This document shows, piece after piece, positions 10,531 to 21,659 of a stretch of DNA of 64,000 bases. Each line of letters starts with the position of its first letter. Position 1 is the first letter of the stretch. A program made the translations under genes and the position numbers. The notes beneath the pieces were generated by a model. It was not told the origin of the DNA and ran no database searches. It worked only from the letters and a program-made list of their open reading frames with translations. Origin of the DNA: Nereocystis luetkeana (lineage: Eukaryota > Sar > Phaeophyceae > Laminariales > Laminariaceae); the NCBI GenBank assembly GCA_031213475.1, contig JARUPZ010000002.1, positions 16,991,373 to 17,055,372 on the forward strand, given 5' to 3'.

Positions 10531-10603
10531 GTAGCAGAAACAAACACACAGCAGGCAGCATTCCTTCAGAGAGTCAGTGAGTAGCTTCTACGAGGAATAC
10601 GCA

Positions 10604-10628
10604 TATTAATAGTAGCAGTAATAGTAGC

Positions 10629-10675
<47 letters not shown>

Positions 10676-10696
10676 CAGTAGTAGTAGTAGTATTAA

Positions 10697-10740
<44 letters not shown>

Positions 10741-10741
10741 C

Positions 10742-10780
<39 letters not shown>

Positions 10781-10790
10781 CGTAGCAATA
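10604..10790. repeat. (TAG)n microsatellite
   Basis: TAG repeat of about 185 bp with two CGTAG interruptions and TATTAATA at 10604 and 10691. It lies just right of SINE-A copy 1, so the SINE appears to split or join one TAG array. Confidence 0.95.
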
Positions 10791-11208
10791 GTGGCGCCCG
10801 GCAATAGTAATAGTGATGGCGATGAAAACTGACATCACTCCACAGCATGCAGCAGCAGCAGCAGTGCAGATCCGGGATTGGTCTTCGACTGTTTGTTGTT
10901 GATGTTATTGTTACTGCCTACTGTACATCCGAAGCCATACATATGCCGGTATATCGAGCGCTCGTACATGGTCCAGCAGTGACATTGTTCTCCACGATGT
11001 TGTTCTACTACAGCAGCAGCAGCTAGCTGTGTTTTATCTGGTCGCACGTGACATGCATCCATTCATTCCTCTTTGTGTGTGTTTTCGGTTGCACAATGGT
11101 AATACAACAGGTCGCGGACCTGGGTGTCGTCCTGGCACAGCACAGAAGAAGCTGGACTTTGACTTTGACTTTTTCGTTTCGTTTTCCTATAGGTACCACA
11201 TAAGAATA

Positions 11209-11313
11209 TTACGGGTGACCATAGTTAATAGGACCAAAAGTTGTTTGTAAAAATGGTTAAATATATAGGTTTTTATCTATACCATAGGTCCTATTAACTA
11301 TGGTCCCCCGTAA
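11209..11313. mobile_element. MITE-1 copy
   Basis: 105 bp, flanked by TA on both sides (11207-11208 and 11314-11315). Ends TTACGGGTGACCATAG and CTATGGTCCCCCGTAA. The centre contains AAATATATAGGTTTTTAT, the uninterrupted form of the site that carries a footprint in other copies. Confidence 0.9.
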
Positions 11314-11435
11314 TAGTAATACGACATGATAGTAATAGTAATACCAGGTACCAGGTATAACGTATGCCTGTACCCTTCTGTTGACGCCTATTAATAGTTT
11401 GTGCCTTTTCGTGACCATGGGATTATAGAATAATA

Positions 11436-11579
11436 TTACGGGGGACCCTAGTTAATAGGACCAAATATTGTTAGTAAAAATGGTTAAATATATACCAGGT
11501 ATATATATATATTGTGTGGTTTATATATATATATTGTGTATGCCATATCGTAGGTCCTATTAACTATGGTCCCCCGTGA
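11436..11579. mobile_element. MITE-1 copy with internal insertion
   Basis: Same ends as the other copies but 144 bp long. The central AAATATA is followed by TACCAGGTA (11493) and a duplicated TA/TTGTGT segment. The right end reads CGTGA instead of CGTAA, so the flanking TA is damaged. Confidence 0.88.
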
Positions 11580-12024
11580 TGATAGTATTCGTGCAGAAGG
11601 ATACGAGTATATATACATGTATAGGTTATATATTACTTCCCATGTATATCTCTGTTATACATGGCAATTAATAGTGCATACCGGTATAGAAATAGTGCAT
11701 AATATGATACCAGGTATCAACAATAGAACAACAACAACAGCAGCAACAAAACAATAATACGAGCATGCAGTCTATGATGAACAAAAATTGCAAATATTAG
11801 CTTCCCGATACAACCACATCCACCCACCACGCACGCACGCACGCACGCACATACAGCAGTACATAGATTCACCTATATTCATATAATACGATATGTATAT
11901 ATATAATATACATATATAAACATATATACGTTCTGGCAGCAGTGCATGCATCCACAACCCACAAATAAGACATTCCAATATAAATGTCAGTCGGCGCTTA
12001 CTTCCTTTCAATCCACCCTTCCTT

Positions 12025-12238
12025 CCATCCATCGATCCATCCATCCCCATCCATGTCCATCCATCCATCCATCCATCCATCCATCCATCCACACATCCAT
12101 CCATCCATCCATCCACACATCCATCCATCCATCCATCCATCCATCCATCCATCCATCCATCCATCCATCCATCCATCCATCCATCCATCCATCCATCCAT
12201 GCATCCACGCATCCAGCCATCCTCCATCCACCCATCCA
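12025..12238. repeat. (ATCC)n microsatellite
   Basis: About 210 bases of CATC/ATCC repeat with ACATCC variants at two places. A CGCA repeat lies nearby at 11828-11850. Confidence 0.95.
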
Positions 12239-12582
12239 CCCTCGCTGCGTTTTAGGTAGAGCAGTACGTCACATGCACATAAGCCTCTATAGATGAGTGA
12301 AGGACTCCGCCATTATCTCCACTTTCGGGAGAAACTCACACAACAAATACTATTATTCATAATAATAATATTAATTATTGATAATAACGCAACAAAAAAG
12401 TACCGGCAATCGGCAATGATACCGCCCTCCTACTATTATTGGGAAAAACATGTATTATTATAGTAATAATGGTTGCGGCTGCTGGTGACTTGTAGTGACT
12501 GACAATTGCTGTGGCGCGGCTGACTGATGATGACGATATGAAATACCAGGTACCAGTATAATATTATATATAAATAGTAGTA

Positions 12583-12699
12583 TTACGGGGGACCATGTTA
12601 AATAGGACCAAATATTGTGAGTAAAAATAGGTAAATATATACCAGGAAGGTTTTTGTCTTTACCGTATCGTAGGTCCTATTTACTATGGTCCCCCGTAA
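12583..12699. mobile_element. MITE-1 copy (GTAAATAGG subfamily) with a decayed footprint
   Basis: 117 bp, TA on both sides (12581-12582, 12700-12701). Its inner termini read TAAATAGGACC rather than TTAATAGGACC, marking a second subfamily also seen at 26699 and 34063. At 12640 it has TACCAGGAA exactly where other copies have TA, so it seems to be TACCAGGTA with one substitution. Confidence 0.9.
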
Positions 12700-12777
12700 T
12701 AGTAATATAATGTTAACCTTGACATTAAATTTTAGTACTGCGCTGCACATGTACCTAATTTTGAATCTAATTCCAAA

Positions 12778-12970
12778 TCTTTTGTCCCCACAACCGGAAT
12801 GCGGTCTTGATGACCCTTTCAGGGCAAACTGCAGTCTGACTGTCACAGTCCCGTTTCGGAGACAAACCAGTCAAATTCCGAGTAGTTTGTCCTCGAAACC
12901 GGACTGCAGTAGTAGTAGTAGTATTCGAGTGGTTTGTCTCCAAGACAAAGGACTGTGCAGTCCTAAAAGG
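12778..12970. mobile_element. MITE-2 cluster (broken or nested copies)
   Basis: Several half-copies follow one another: TTGTCCCCACAACCGGAATG, then ACTGCAGTCTGAC, CAGTCCCGTTTCGGAGACAA, AAACCGGACTGCAG and a right end CAGTCCTAAAAGG. A TAG run (12909-12922) interrupts one half. Confidence 0.65.
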
Positions 12971-13162
12971 CAATAATAGCACAAAAAGAAGTAGGCACAA
13001 CAGATAGATAGAATAGATAGACTTTGTGCATCATAGATAGGTTTCCTTTGTTTACGGAGATTTCTTCTTTCAGGAATGAATGCTTCTGCTTTGATATATC
13101 AAAGTGGAAGCTCATGCTGCACATTGTTGTCGGATGGCAAAACCTATTAATAACAAGAATAA

Positions 13163-13260
13163 CCCATTTACTATCGGACTGCTTCACGTAACCAACCTGT
13201 CTGATCACTAATTTCCAGTGATCTGTCTCCAGAACGGGAGCGGACTGCAGTCCCGAAAGG
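13163..13260. mobile_element. MITE-2, degenerate copy
   Basis: Left end AACCCATTTAC and right half AACGGGAGCGGACTGCAGTC, CCGAAAGGTTA. Diverged, with no clean TTAA on either side. Confidence 0.55.
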
Positions 13261-13751
13261 TTACACTGCTGTAAAACACCATACTGGTACAACAGCAGCA
13301 GTAGTTACACCACTAGTTACTGCTGCAGAGTCGATATTACAGCAGTATAATCGATACCACCGGTTGGGATAAGTTCCGCCGCGTTTCGTTGAGAAGGAAG
13401 GCAAGCAAAAGTTCAAAAAGTTAGTGTCTGAAGTGGTTACTACTTACTGTTGTTGTGGGTCGGAAGTACAAATTAGAAATGCATGATGTGAGGCCTCTCC
13501 CGCCGCCGCCTCGGCTCAGGCTGGTGGTCCCACCCCCACCACCTATTCTTCTGCCGTCTCCGCCGCCTGTTTTTTCTCCTCTCTTCTTGACGACATTCCA
13601 CGGTTGGTCGTGTGTCTCTCGCAAATTCTTGCCGTGCGTATACGCTTCGTTTAGTGTATGTGCTCCTCGAGGCTCTCACGGTTCTCCCCTCCACTCTATG
13701 GGGCCGCACTCCTGTTTTGGGGACTGGTTGTTGATACTTGGAATTAGGGTC

Positions 13752-13849
13752 ACCCTTTCAGAACTGTACTGCAGTCACGTTTGGGGGCAGACTTACTCGG
13801 AATTAGAGTGGTTTGCCCCCCATAATGGGACTGCATTCCTAACAGCCCT
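13752..13849. mobile_element. MITE-2 copy
   Basis: CCCTTTCAGAACTGTACTGC at the left, CATAATGGGACTGCATTCC at the right, and GAATTAGAGTGG in the middle. That middle word matches the unit of the 27.1-28.3 kb minisatellite. Confidence 0.68.
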
Positions 13850-15957
13850 AATAAAAGGATTCAGGGGCAACTGTTGTGCAACCAGTACTGCAATACTACT
13901 CTTCTACTTGTAATATCATACTATACTGCTGTAATTGAAGATATGATCCTCTTTTTTTTACTGCCATATACCGGTATATACGGGTAGCCCGTGGGTTCGC
14001 AGCTTCTTCCTGCGGTAATTCCGGACTCTGGCCATCCAACCGCCGCCGCCGGGGGTATTCTGCCTGTCGTAGTCACCAGGTGTAAGTACTGACAGAAGGC
14101 GCCCGCTAAGAAGTGAGAAACGTCAAGTTGACGTTCAAGCCCCAATTCTTATTGTGTTGCTGCCATGGAGCACAGGCTACTTTCATTGGCTATCATACGT
14201 TGGAGGCTTACCAGAGTACATGGTATGGCGCCCGACTCTGAGCACCGTTTGATCGGTCAGAAATCTTATTTATCGTGATAAAACGGGCCTCAGTTTCTTG
14301 GTTTCCTTCGACCGAGATTCTTAAGGGCGGAGCGCCCTCTGTATATTCGGCAAACGCCTCCAACATTGGTGGTGGCAGCATGCTGTTACGGTCTTCATCC
14401 GTTAGGGTAAAGGTAGAAGGTTGTGATCAATCACCTGGCCAATCTAAGCCTAGTAATAACACTCTCCCCCCCTTCGGAATAGCGGGGTCCTCGGCCTTCA
14501 GGTGGGGCCGCGTACGTGCCTACAGCAGGCCGATGTTCTCATGCGGGAACCCAGGAAGAGAGTGTTTTATCAGATTCTTGGCATACATGAGGAAACCCGC
14601 GTTTCTTTTCACCGTGGACGTGAGATTCGATCTCACGACCAACGCGCCATGTCCTGCCGATAGACGCCATGTATGTTTTGAGGTCTTTGTCCGTTGGGCT
14701 ACACCGGTACTTCGATATCAAGTTAACCAATCGCCTACCCCATCTAAGCCTTACAACAAGGGGGCTCTGTTCTACTCTCTGTGTTTGGCTGTTACTGCAG
14801 TATCGTATCAACCTGTCGGTGATGGTGGTGGTGATGGAAACCGTGGCCGCTGCCACCCCCCGTTAACCCTAGTTATAGTACGAGAGGACGGATCAGGGCT
14901 CTCGCTTCCTCGTGGTAACCTCCGTATGCGGTACTTACTACTGCGGTTGCTGCGCTATGTTGCATGCAGTGGATACGGTACGACCAAAAGCCGCACCAAC
15001 GAAAGCCAAGGCCGAACTGCATCAATGCATGGTAGGGCTGAGCTGCAATAATAGTGCATGGTAACCCCAAGCTGCAAGGAAAACATGGTGAGGCCACGTC
15101 TACTGGCTGAGCACCCGCAAAAAAAAGGCAATGTGCACCTCGGTCTGCCTGGCCGAGGGGCACTTTCGAACCAGTCGACAGGATAATGCATCATAAAACA
15201 ACATGCGCTTGGTCTTGCAGGTTCGAGCGACGTATGTTGGAGGCAGTCTTTGAGACTGGTTGCGGTTGTCTGGGCGGTCATCGAGGGACCTCCCGCGCCC
15301 CCCCCCCTCCCCCCCTCTGACAAAACCGGGGGGGAAGAGGCACACGTTCTATGGGAATGTTATTTAACAGTTGTTTTTTTGTTTAGGTAGTGAGATCCTA
15401 GGCCGTGTGGGAATGATCTTTAGACCTGCTTCCGACCATCTGCCTCTGGGGCATGCATGGTATGATGACCGTGTGCAAGTGTGCGTTTAAATGTTGACGT
15501 GCGAAACGGATTGCTGCGGAAGCCGAAGTGATAAATAGATCCGTGTACCCACACTAAATAGGGCCACGTTGGATCGAGCCCGAGCAATGCTCACAACAAC
15601 AACCTGCACAACCTATATGGTCGAACCCATCAAGCCCCCTGCAGTAACACCCTTGTGGCGCATTGGCTGGCGGATGAAACATGCGCGAGACGGGCCACAT
15701 CGTGTTCAACGCGATGCACTCACCACGACAACAGCAGGCATCCTACGTCAAGATCGGGACGACGGTGCGTATGCATAATTGTTTGCAGACGATTACAGAT
15801 GGAGGGTATGTTGTTCACGGGGTTTCGACAGCACGCATGGGATAAGGGGCGCCTGCCCCAAGACGGAAGCGTTTTGGGGGAGAAGCGCCACCACCCCGAA
15901 AGAGCAGGTGGAATTCGGTATCAAGGCTCTGGGTGGGACGGAGCGGGGGGGGGGGGG
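13850..15957. other. Long stretch without an assigned gene
   Basis: The plus strand has an open frame of 258 codons at 14275-15051 with no domain or splice support, and the minus strand is also partly open, so I do not call a gene. A tRNA-like piece lies at 14630-14703. C/G runs occur at 15300. Confidence 0.3.
14630..14703 (-). other. tRNA-like sequence (possible SINE head)
   Basis: On the minus strand GTGAG, ATCGAAT, CTCAC forms a five-pair arm with a seven-base loop like a T-arm, about 60 bases after TAGCCCAACGGA, a box A-like word. The distance is long and the acceptor stem does not pair well, so it is more likely a decayed tRNA-derived SINE head than a working tRNA. Confidence 0.25.
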
Positions 15958-16100
15958 AGTGGGCGTACTCGTCTGTTGCTCTTGCCTTAGTCATTTGAAC
16001 ATTGACCACGCATCCCTTCGAGACAGAGCATCGTTCCTACTCCTAATAGAGACACACTTCCAACAATTGGGCGTTCATCGCGGGGGGCGGCGGGGGGGGT
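15958..16100 (+). repeat. GTACTC module, plus strand, flanked by G runs on both sides
   Basis: After a G run (15946-15957) comes GCGTACTCGTCTGTTGC, then AGTCATTTGAACATTGACCA, CCTACTCCTAATAGAGACAC and CCAACAATTGGGCG, followed by another G run (16082-16099). It is the fullest version of the module. Confidence 0.75.
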
Positions 16101-16300
16101 AAGGATACGGTTGGAGACCAGACAGTTGACATCTTCTGGCACGGGCCATCATCAAAATCGTGATGGGCACCACCTCGCCTAGCCATAACCAGTAGCGTCC
16201 GTCCGCTTGAAGTTTCTTCGCTCGACCCTCCCTGTACTGCCAAGAGTAATGAATGGCAATGTTTATCCGTATTTCCGGCTTTTCTGTTGATTCCTCTCTG

Positions 16301-16322
16301 GCACCAGGTAGGTACCTGGTGC
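16301..16322. repeat. Two opposed footprint words forming a palindrome
   Basis: GCACCAGGTA, then GG, then TACCTGGTGC: ten-base arms that are exact reverse complements. Each arm is a TACCWGGTA word with its outer T changed to C or G. Confidence 0.8.
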
Positions 16323-16961
16323 TGATTTTTAGGCCAACCGCAAAAAAAGTCATTCGCCGGCCAGCATCAAAAGCAACCTCGACGACATATCTTTCGTTCC
16401 GAGCCTGCGCGCGTATGTTCCGTACACCGTTGATGCTAGCCTCGTAATTGATTGTAGCGCACGTTCCTACGAGAGCTGCGAGCATTGTCATGAAATCGTA
16501 TCAGCTGTGTTTTTTTGTGCGCTTTACAGTCTTTCGTCGGGCTCGATATATATATATATATATTCAAGTATTTTTTTGTTCCCTCTCATTTTCCAATGTT
16601 CCTTCTATTCATAGAACGTTGAGTCTGTTAGCGACCACAACGGGCGATATTTTTTGGCCTGAAGACGATGTGAGAAAGGCATCACCAATAAAACGACGAA
16701 ATCGAACAAAAAACAATAACAACGGCTCCACTCGATGGCGCAAACATACGCCGCAAAAATTTGTGACATTCGAGATCTGGACACGTGCTGCTGCATACGT
16801 TGCATCTCTGCCCCATCCGTCAGCAGTAAGTCGTGGAAGTCGGTGAAGTCATACCGAGCATCGATGTTGAAGACGATAGTCCCTTTTCGTGCTGCCGCAA
16901 TACTTACTTGCGCTCTGAGCATGAATGGCCGGTCGAAGTCAAGTCGCATGATCTCGGAACG

Positions 16962-16962
<1 letters not shown>

Positions 16963-16992
<30 letters not shown>

Positions 16993-17230
16993 CATACATA
17001 CATACATACATACATACATACATACATACATACATACATACATACATACATACATACATACATACATACATACATACATACATACATACATACATACATA
17101 CATACATACATACACACACATACATACATACACACATACATACATACATACATACATACATACATACATACATACATACATACATACATACATACATACA
17201 TACATACATACATACATGCATACATACATA
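16963..17230. repeat. (CATA)n microsatellite
   Basis: About 268 bases of TACA/CATA repeat with two CACACA interruptions near 17114 and 17130. The His/Thr/Tyr and Met/Tyr/Val/Cys frames across it are artefacts. Confidence 0.97.
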
Positions 17231-18359
17231 CGCAGAAGAGAATGATGTCTCGCCCGATAGAGGGTGACGCTGCTTCGCAACACTAGGTATCTTTTTGATC
17301 CCGGAACCAGGCGAACGAGGCGAGGTGATGTGACAACTTCGGGAGGCCCGCAGCAGTACCCGGTAGGCTCAAATGACGCTGCTTATCAGTGGTCCGGTGT
17401 GTCTGAGGTAGTATTAATAGTACGCTGTAGTCGCCTTAGAGACCGTTGGATGCGGGATTCAGGTGGCGCTCGATCGGTTCCCATCTCGTCACACCCTATT
17501 AATAGCCTAGCCACTGCCGTTGTGTGATGTCGTGCAATATCTGCTGCACGTAGTACAGATCCAACCCAGCAGGAAGAATGTTGCCAGATCATGCGGATTT
17601 TGGTATGGGTGCCACCAACAACATGATGAGCTATTTACTACCAGGTATCGTACTAGCAGATCATATCTACAAGATGGGAAATAGATCTGCCCTCAAAAGA
17701 TAGTGGATCAAGAGGTGGGTTCGAAGGCGAGAAAAACCGCGCACGTTGCCCGTGGCGAGGGGTTTCGAAAACGAGGCCAGGCGTGCAACGGTAGGGATGC
17801 GTGTGTCAAATATTACGCTCGAACATATCACGCTTTCAATATATTCTCTGCGTACATGTATGTGTTGAAGCTCATTCATTGGTGCAGGTTGCACCGCATT
17901 TGGATCAGGCTGCACTGCGCTTGGATCAGGTTACACCGCATGTTGTGTGTGGCGTATCTTTCTTTTCATATATCGAGAGTATAAGGTTCTATTAGTAGGA
18001 GGGATAGCCCTCCCGCGGCTGTAGCGTCGGCAACGTATAAAGCGGTGACAGCAGTGGGCGGCGACAGTGCAGCTAACCGTTCGTTCCTCTGTGCGGCGAA
18101 ACTCGCGCTTTTTTCCACCAATTCCTTCTTAGGTGTCTACTTCGACTCCTCGCATTTTGTGCGCAGGTATATTTATAGACTACAGACTACATACTAATTC
18201 GTACCGATGTGCTCTCCCCGCCACGCCGCCGTACCGAGTGGATAGTCGACCGTTCGATATGAGTCTGCTACTACCACACGCAGCGTGACACTCTGGTACG
18301 TAGGCGCCATCAAATATACTATTAATAAGGCCACGAGGACGACGATGATGCTGGAAAAG
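17231..18359. other. No gene assigned
   Basis: Mostly unique sequence. TATTAATA occurs at 17413, 17497 and 18317, TACCAGGTA at 17639, and a short tandem of TTGGATCAGG/TGCACCGCA near 17885-17940. No frame has both splice sites and coding composition. Confidence 0.3.
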
Positions 18360-18740
18360 CTAAACCCGAACGCTTGAGCCTCCGACCGCGAATGGAAGTT
18401 TTCTTGGACACGTTTGGCGTGAAGAGAACCATATCGGATGAGGCAGAAAACGATTTACCGAGGAAAGAGTGTCAAGCGTTTCTCGACGCGTGTCGCACAC
18501 AGAGCAAGGCAAGCATGAGTAGCGATGACTCAGCGGACGCCGTATAACCAATGTCAAACTTCCCAGATGCTCGGCAAAAGTCTTGCCGGCACCGTCGTGC
18601 GAACAATCTCGTCTCTCGAGCCGGGTGACCCGGCGCCAGCCGGAGGGTAATGTATGTCGTGGAAGCCCATCTCAACGACAGCCAGAGACGGTGGGTAGTT
18701 CACAGGAAACAGCAGCTTGACCAGTAAGGAATGCGTATAT
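18360..18740. other. Coding-like segment, strand unresolved
   Basis: Plus strand: ATG at 18392 opens 51 codons starting MEVFLDTFGVKRTISDEAEN and ends at 18547. Minus strand: 18554-18740 reads VKLLFPVNYPPSLAVVEMGF and continues openly. Both have protein-like composition, and neither has a strong splice site. It may belong to the minus-strand gene whose exons lie at 19.7-20.1 kb. Confidence 0.25.
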
Positions 18741-19204
18741 AGGTATGTGGGTCTCTGCTCCGGCCCTTGCCAAAAACTCGCGAACCTAGAATCGCGGATT
18801 GATTGCCACCTTCCGTCACAAGGATTTGCTTTTATTTTTACCCCGCCTTGGCGAAACGCGTGGGTGTGTCCCTGACCGGTTGTCAACGTCTGCTAAATGG
18901 CCTGGGCTCGCTTGAAGCTACCTCGGAGTGTTTTTGCTGGTGATCGAGCACCTCGCACACCCACCGCCGGATGCTCTCTTGCTGTTGCGATGGGTGTACG
19001 TCATGGCAGCAGCCATCCCGGAAAGAAAGGCCGCCGCCGGCGAGGAGCGGGCCGGTCTACACGGTGTCGAGAGACCCCCACGCGATAGAAGACGCGTCCA
19101 TCAAACCCACGGGTATGCGGGTGTTGTTGGTGTTCCTGGTGGTGGTGGTTTTGGTATAGTTGTGGGTTTTGTGGTGGGGGCGTGGAGTGATTATGTTCGT
19201 ATCA

Positions 19205-19440
19205 CACGGGTGTGATAGAATAACACACCCCCTGGGACGATTTTCAGAGTAGAGTTTCTCCAACCCCAGGGGGCGGGGGGGGGGGCACGCACAACTAAAA
19301 TGGTGGCTTTGGAAATATCTCGCCGAGATATTTCCCGCGAGATATTTCCCATAGATGCGTTGCTCGGCGTTTGAACCTTCCCCCCACCGGCAAGAAAATC
19401 AGCTTTGAAATTTGCCCCCGAGGGGGTGTGTTGCCTTGCA
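19205..19440. repeat. Repeat with CACACCCCCT ends and a perfect-arm hairpin
   Basis: ATCACACGGGTGTGATAG and AACACACCCCCTGGGAC at the left recur at 25256-25310 and, inverted, at 44550-44605. At 19311-19335 GGAAATATCTCG, C, CGAGATATTTCC is a 12-base perfect hairpin, followed by a further CGAGATATTTCCC. The right end GAGGGGGTGTGTTGC mirrors the left end, so the whole may be an inverted-repeat element. Confidence 0.55.
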
Positions 19441-19740
19441 TGCGTGTTCCTGCTGCGGTAGCAGCCCACCGTGTAGTGGTGCACTTTGTGCCACGGACCC
19501 TCGGGGTGCGCCTTCGAAAATAGCCCGAGGTGTTTTGGTCGAGTCGTCGCCCCGAGCGGTCAAGCTCGAGCGACGTGTTGCAACCTACAGTAGTCGCTAT
19601 TAATAGAATACTTCGAGAAGTTTAAAGTGCGTGAAACATCTCTCACAGAAATTGTAAATTAGTAAAGAGCCAAAACACTAAAAACGTGATGAATTCGATA
19701 ACGGTGAATTAAACTGGAAAAGCCTTGTTGCTACTAATTT

Positions 19741-19906
19741 ACCAAATATTTTCTTGGTGCCTCAACAATTGAAGAAGCTATTTGGTTAGCCTTTGCCTTT
19801 TGAGGCCAGGATTTCCTAAGAGTGCCGAACAACAGCGGAATTTTCGTGCATCCAAAGCGGATGTGGGTCAAAGTGGCCGCTGACGTATCTGTGCAACCCC
19901 CGAAAA
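19741..19906 (-). CDS. Candidate exon of an unidentified minus-strand gene
   Basis: After a pyrimidine-rich stretch and TTGCACAG the minus strand is open, reading TSAATLTHIRFGCTKIPLLF and onward to a donor TTG/GTAAAT near 19740. The composition is protein-like. Its starting phase does not match the end of the 19955-20092 exon, so the pair is not proven to be spliced together. No domain recognised. Confidence 0.38.
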
Positions 19907-19954
19907 AAACTCGGCTCGTTGCGTCCACGCTGAAATCGGTGACCTATGTGATAC

Positions 19955-20092
19955 CTGGTACAACTGATCATAAGTGACAGATGGTGGGTTCGCAAGTTTG
20001 TCGCCAGGCAATGGAATATCGACGTTCCCGAGACGTAATCGCAATTTCCAGATACGCCCGTTCAACCCGCGTCGGCCCCAGCTTGCATTCCG
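19955..20092 (-). CDS. Candidate exon of an unidentified minus-strand gene
   Basis: A good acceptor (CTTCTCGTGTCTCCAG ending at 20093) precedes 46 open codons that end WKLRLRLGNVDIPLPGDKL... VTYDQLYQ at a donor CAG/GTATCA. The donor lies inside the word TACCAGGTA (19952-19960 on the plus strand as TACCTGGTA). Composition and both splice sites support a real exon. The family is unknown. The motif at the junction is unusual and is discussed in the findings. Confidence 0.48.
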
Positions 20093-20167
20093 CTGGAGAC
20101 ACGAGAAGCACAAAACACCCACGCAAAGTAGGAGGCCGGTATTAAAATGCCGACTACTTAGGCCGCC

Positions 20168-20536
20168 TCAAGACAATACTGCTTCGGGCCGGACAGGTGT
20201 AGTTTCCCCCTCCTCGAAAGTTGGCTGACCGTAGATCGTTGATATGCGCCAAACCTCGGGATCTCCGTACGTAATTGTTTTGGTTTCGGCTTTGCTCAAG
20301 CTGTGGGATATGAAAACCGGCATCAACACCCCCCAAACGGGAAGACGACCCACGGTTAATTGCGGCCCCCCACCAAATAGTGCGCGCCAAACGAGAGGGG
20401 CTACGAGGCTAGTTGATAGCAAAAGTACTGTGGAAACCCGATAGCACATCTTCCAACGATGTGCTTGGTGGCCTCCTGCAGATGCCACGTGTATGGTACG
20501 CCACGCGCGCGACCGTGTCCATTGCAAGCGGGCCAT
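20168..20536 (-). CDS. Coding-like segment, possible membrane protein part
   Basis: On the minus strand the frame ending at 20168 reads YRVSTVLLLSTSLVAPLVW, then GRLPVWGVLMPVFISHSL, two hydrophobic stretches that could be membrane segments. It continues to EEGETTPVRPEAVLS and a stop. A second frame from acceptor TTTTCATATCCCACAG (about 20318) is also open and natural-looking. Exact exon limits are unresolved; it may be upstream sequence of the gene with exons at 19.7-20.1 kb. Confidence 0.35.
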   Translation of the reverse strand: MARLQWTRSRAWRTIHVASAGGHQAHRWKMCYRVSTVLLLSTSLVAPLVWRALFGGGPQLTVGRLPVWGVLMPVFISHSLSKAETKTITYGDPEVWRISTIYGQPTFEEGETTPVRPEAVLS

Positions 20537-21442
20537 GTTGTACAGAACGCACGCAGCGTCAGTGCCTCACAAATCAGCCCCCAAGGTTTAGGCGATTCGA
20601 CTGTGACAGTACCCGAGCTAACCACGACCGATCGGGGCTCGCGGGCCGTCGGACCTCGTGCCACGGGACCAATCGCCTCCGCGCCACATGGGTTTCGCCT
20701 ATTTCCATAGCCGTGAGGGCGGCGTGCTAGGGCTGGCACCCAATGAGGGCTAACAATCTCCAAGGATAACTCGTCGCCGGGCAGGGGGATGACGGGGGAA
20801 CGGACAACCCTTTTGTACGGCGCCGTTGTAAAGCCGAAAGCCCTTCACTGCGTGCCGGGTCTGTCCGTCACTTACGCACTAAATCAGCAGCGTTAGATAA
20901 TGCGCGGCGTGGCCGGGATCCACTTTCCACGGTGGCGCCGATGGAAATCGTGGCGGGCTAAGTAGCCGTGGCGACGTCGACGGCGGCGGCGGCGGCTGCG
21001 GGGTATGAACTAGGCCATCGCTCAAGGGATCTAAGAGGCGTCTGCGCGGGTGGATGGGGTAGGCACCGTCGGAATTGGCGTGCGACCGGGAACATGGCGA
21101 GAGTCTGCGGAGGCGGCCGGGGCCATTCACTATCGATAAAATGTCTTTACACAAGCGCAAGGGCAGGGGCCAAGCGGCCGGGAGTACAGGAGCCCTACAG
21201 AGTATCGAAACCGCAGTCACTGGCGGCTGTATAGGAATGGCGGCCTGTGGACGTCTGAGCCACTCTACATCCCAGAGGGCTTACTACTGGTATGCAGCCA
21301 TGCCTACCACAGGCCATTCGACGGTGGATTCGAGACGATTTGAGGTCTGAAGATGCGCGGGCGAAATCGGAGGAGGTGGAGGAGTCAAAGATTTAAACAA
21401 GGGAGGCCCCGGACTCATAAAAAAACCGATGCGTCGAGACTA
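20537..21442. other. GC-rich region, coding status unclear
   Basis: Minus strand 20401-20763 and plus strand 20968-21350 are open but lack splice or domain support. It may contain the first exons of the minus-strand gene and of the plus-strand gene on either side. Confidence 0.25.
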
Positions 21443-21481
21443 AAGTGGTGTCCGCGTCATTCGAAGCATGCATCGGCGACG
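21443..21481 (+). CDS. Candidate gene at 21.4-22.2 kb, exon a (3' part)
   Basis: Open reading VSASFEACIGD ending one base into a codon at donor GACG/GTGAGG. The phase (one base carried) fits the next exon. The true left end is not resolved; an in-frame TAA lies about 40 bases upstream. Confidence 0.35.
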
Positions 21482-21547
21482 GTGAGGGAAAAGAGGGCGG
21501 AAGTAAAACCCGACCCCGTAGCTTTGTGCTGAATTTCATACCCTCAG

Positions 21548-21659
21548 GTTTCGACTATCAGATGTTACCCTCGGGGGAATGGAATGTCTCTAGCGTGTCA
21601 ATCAGCGCGTCCAAAACCAAGAAGGGCATCGTGGGCACTGCTGCGGAAACGACGTACAG
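21548..21659 (+). CDS. Candidate gene at 21.4-22.2 kb, exon b
   Basis: Acceptor ATACCCTCAG before 21548, donor ACAG/GTATGG after 21659. It reads FDYQMLPSGEWNVSSVSISA, then SKTKKGIVGTAAETTY. It starts needing two bases and ends two bases into a codon, which match exons a and c. The intron to exon a would be 66 bp; reading straight through it is also open, so exons a and b may be one. No family recognised. Confidence 0.45.

Noticed and set aside
9819-10838. Long Leu/Thr/Tyr-rich open frames on both strands
   Set aside because: Translation of TAG/CTA microsatellites and of SINE-A sequence.
12778-13849. A single larger transposon spanning the MITE-2 cluster
   Set aside because: No outer inverted repeats and no coding sequence; the pieces are separate or broken MITE-2 copies.
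14275-15051. A 258-codon gene
   Set aside because: No domain, overlapping open frames on the other strand, and a tRNA-like repeat inside it.
16735-17286. His/Thr/Tyr-rich and Met/Tyr/Val/Cys-rich open frames
   Set aside because: Translation of the CATA microsatellite.
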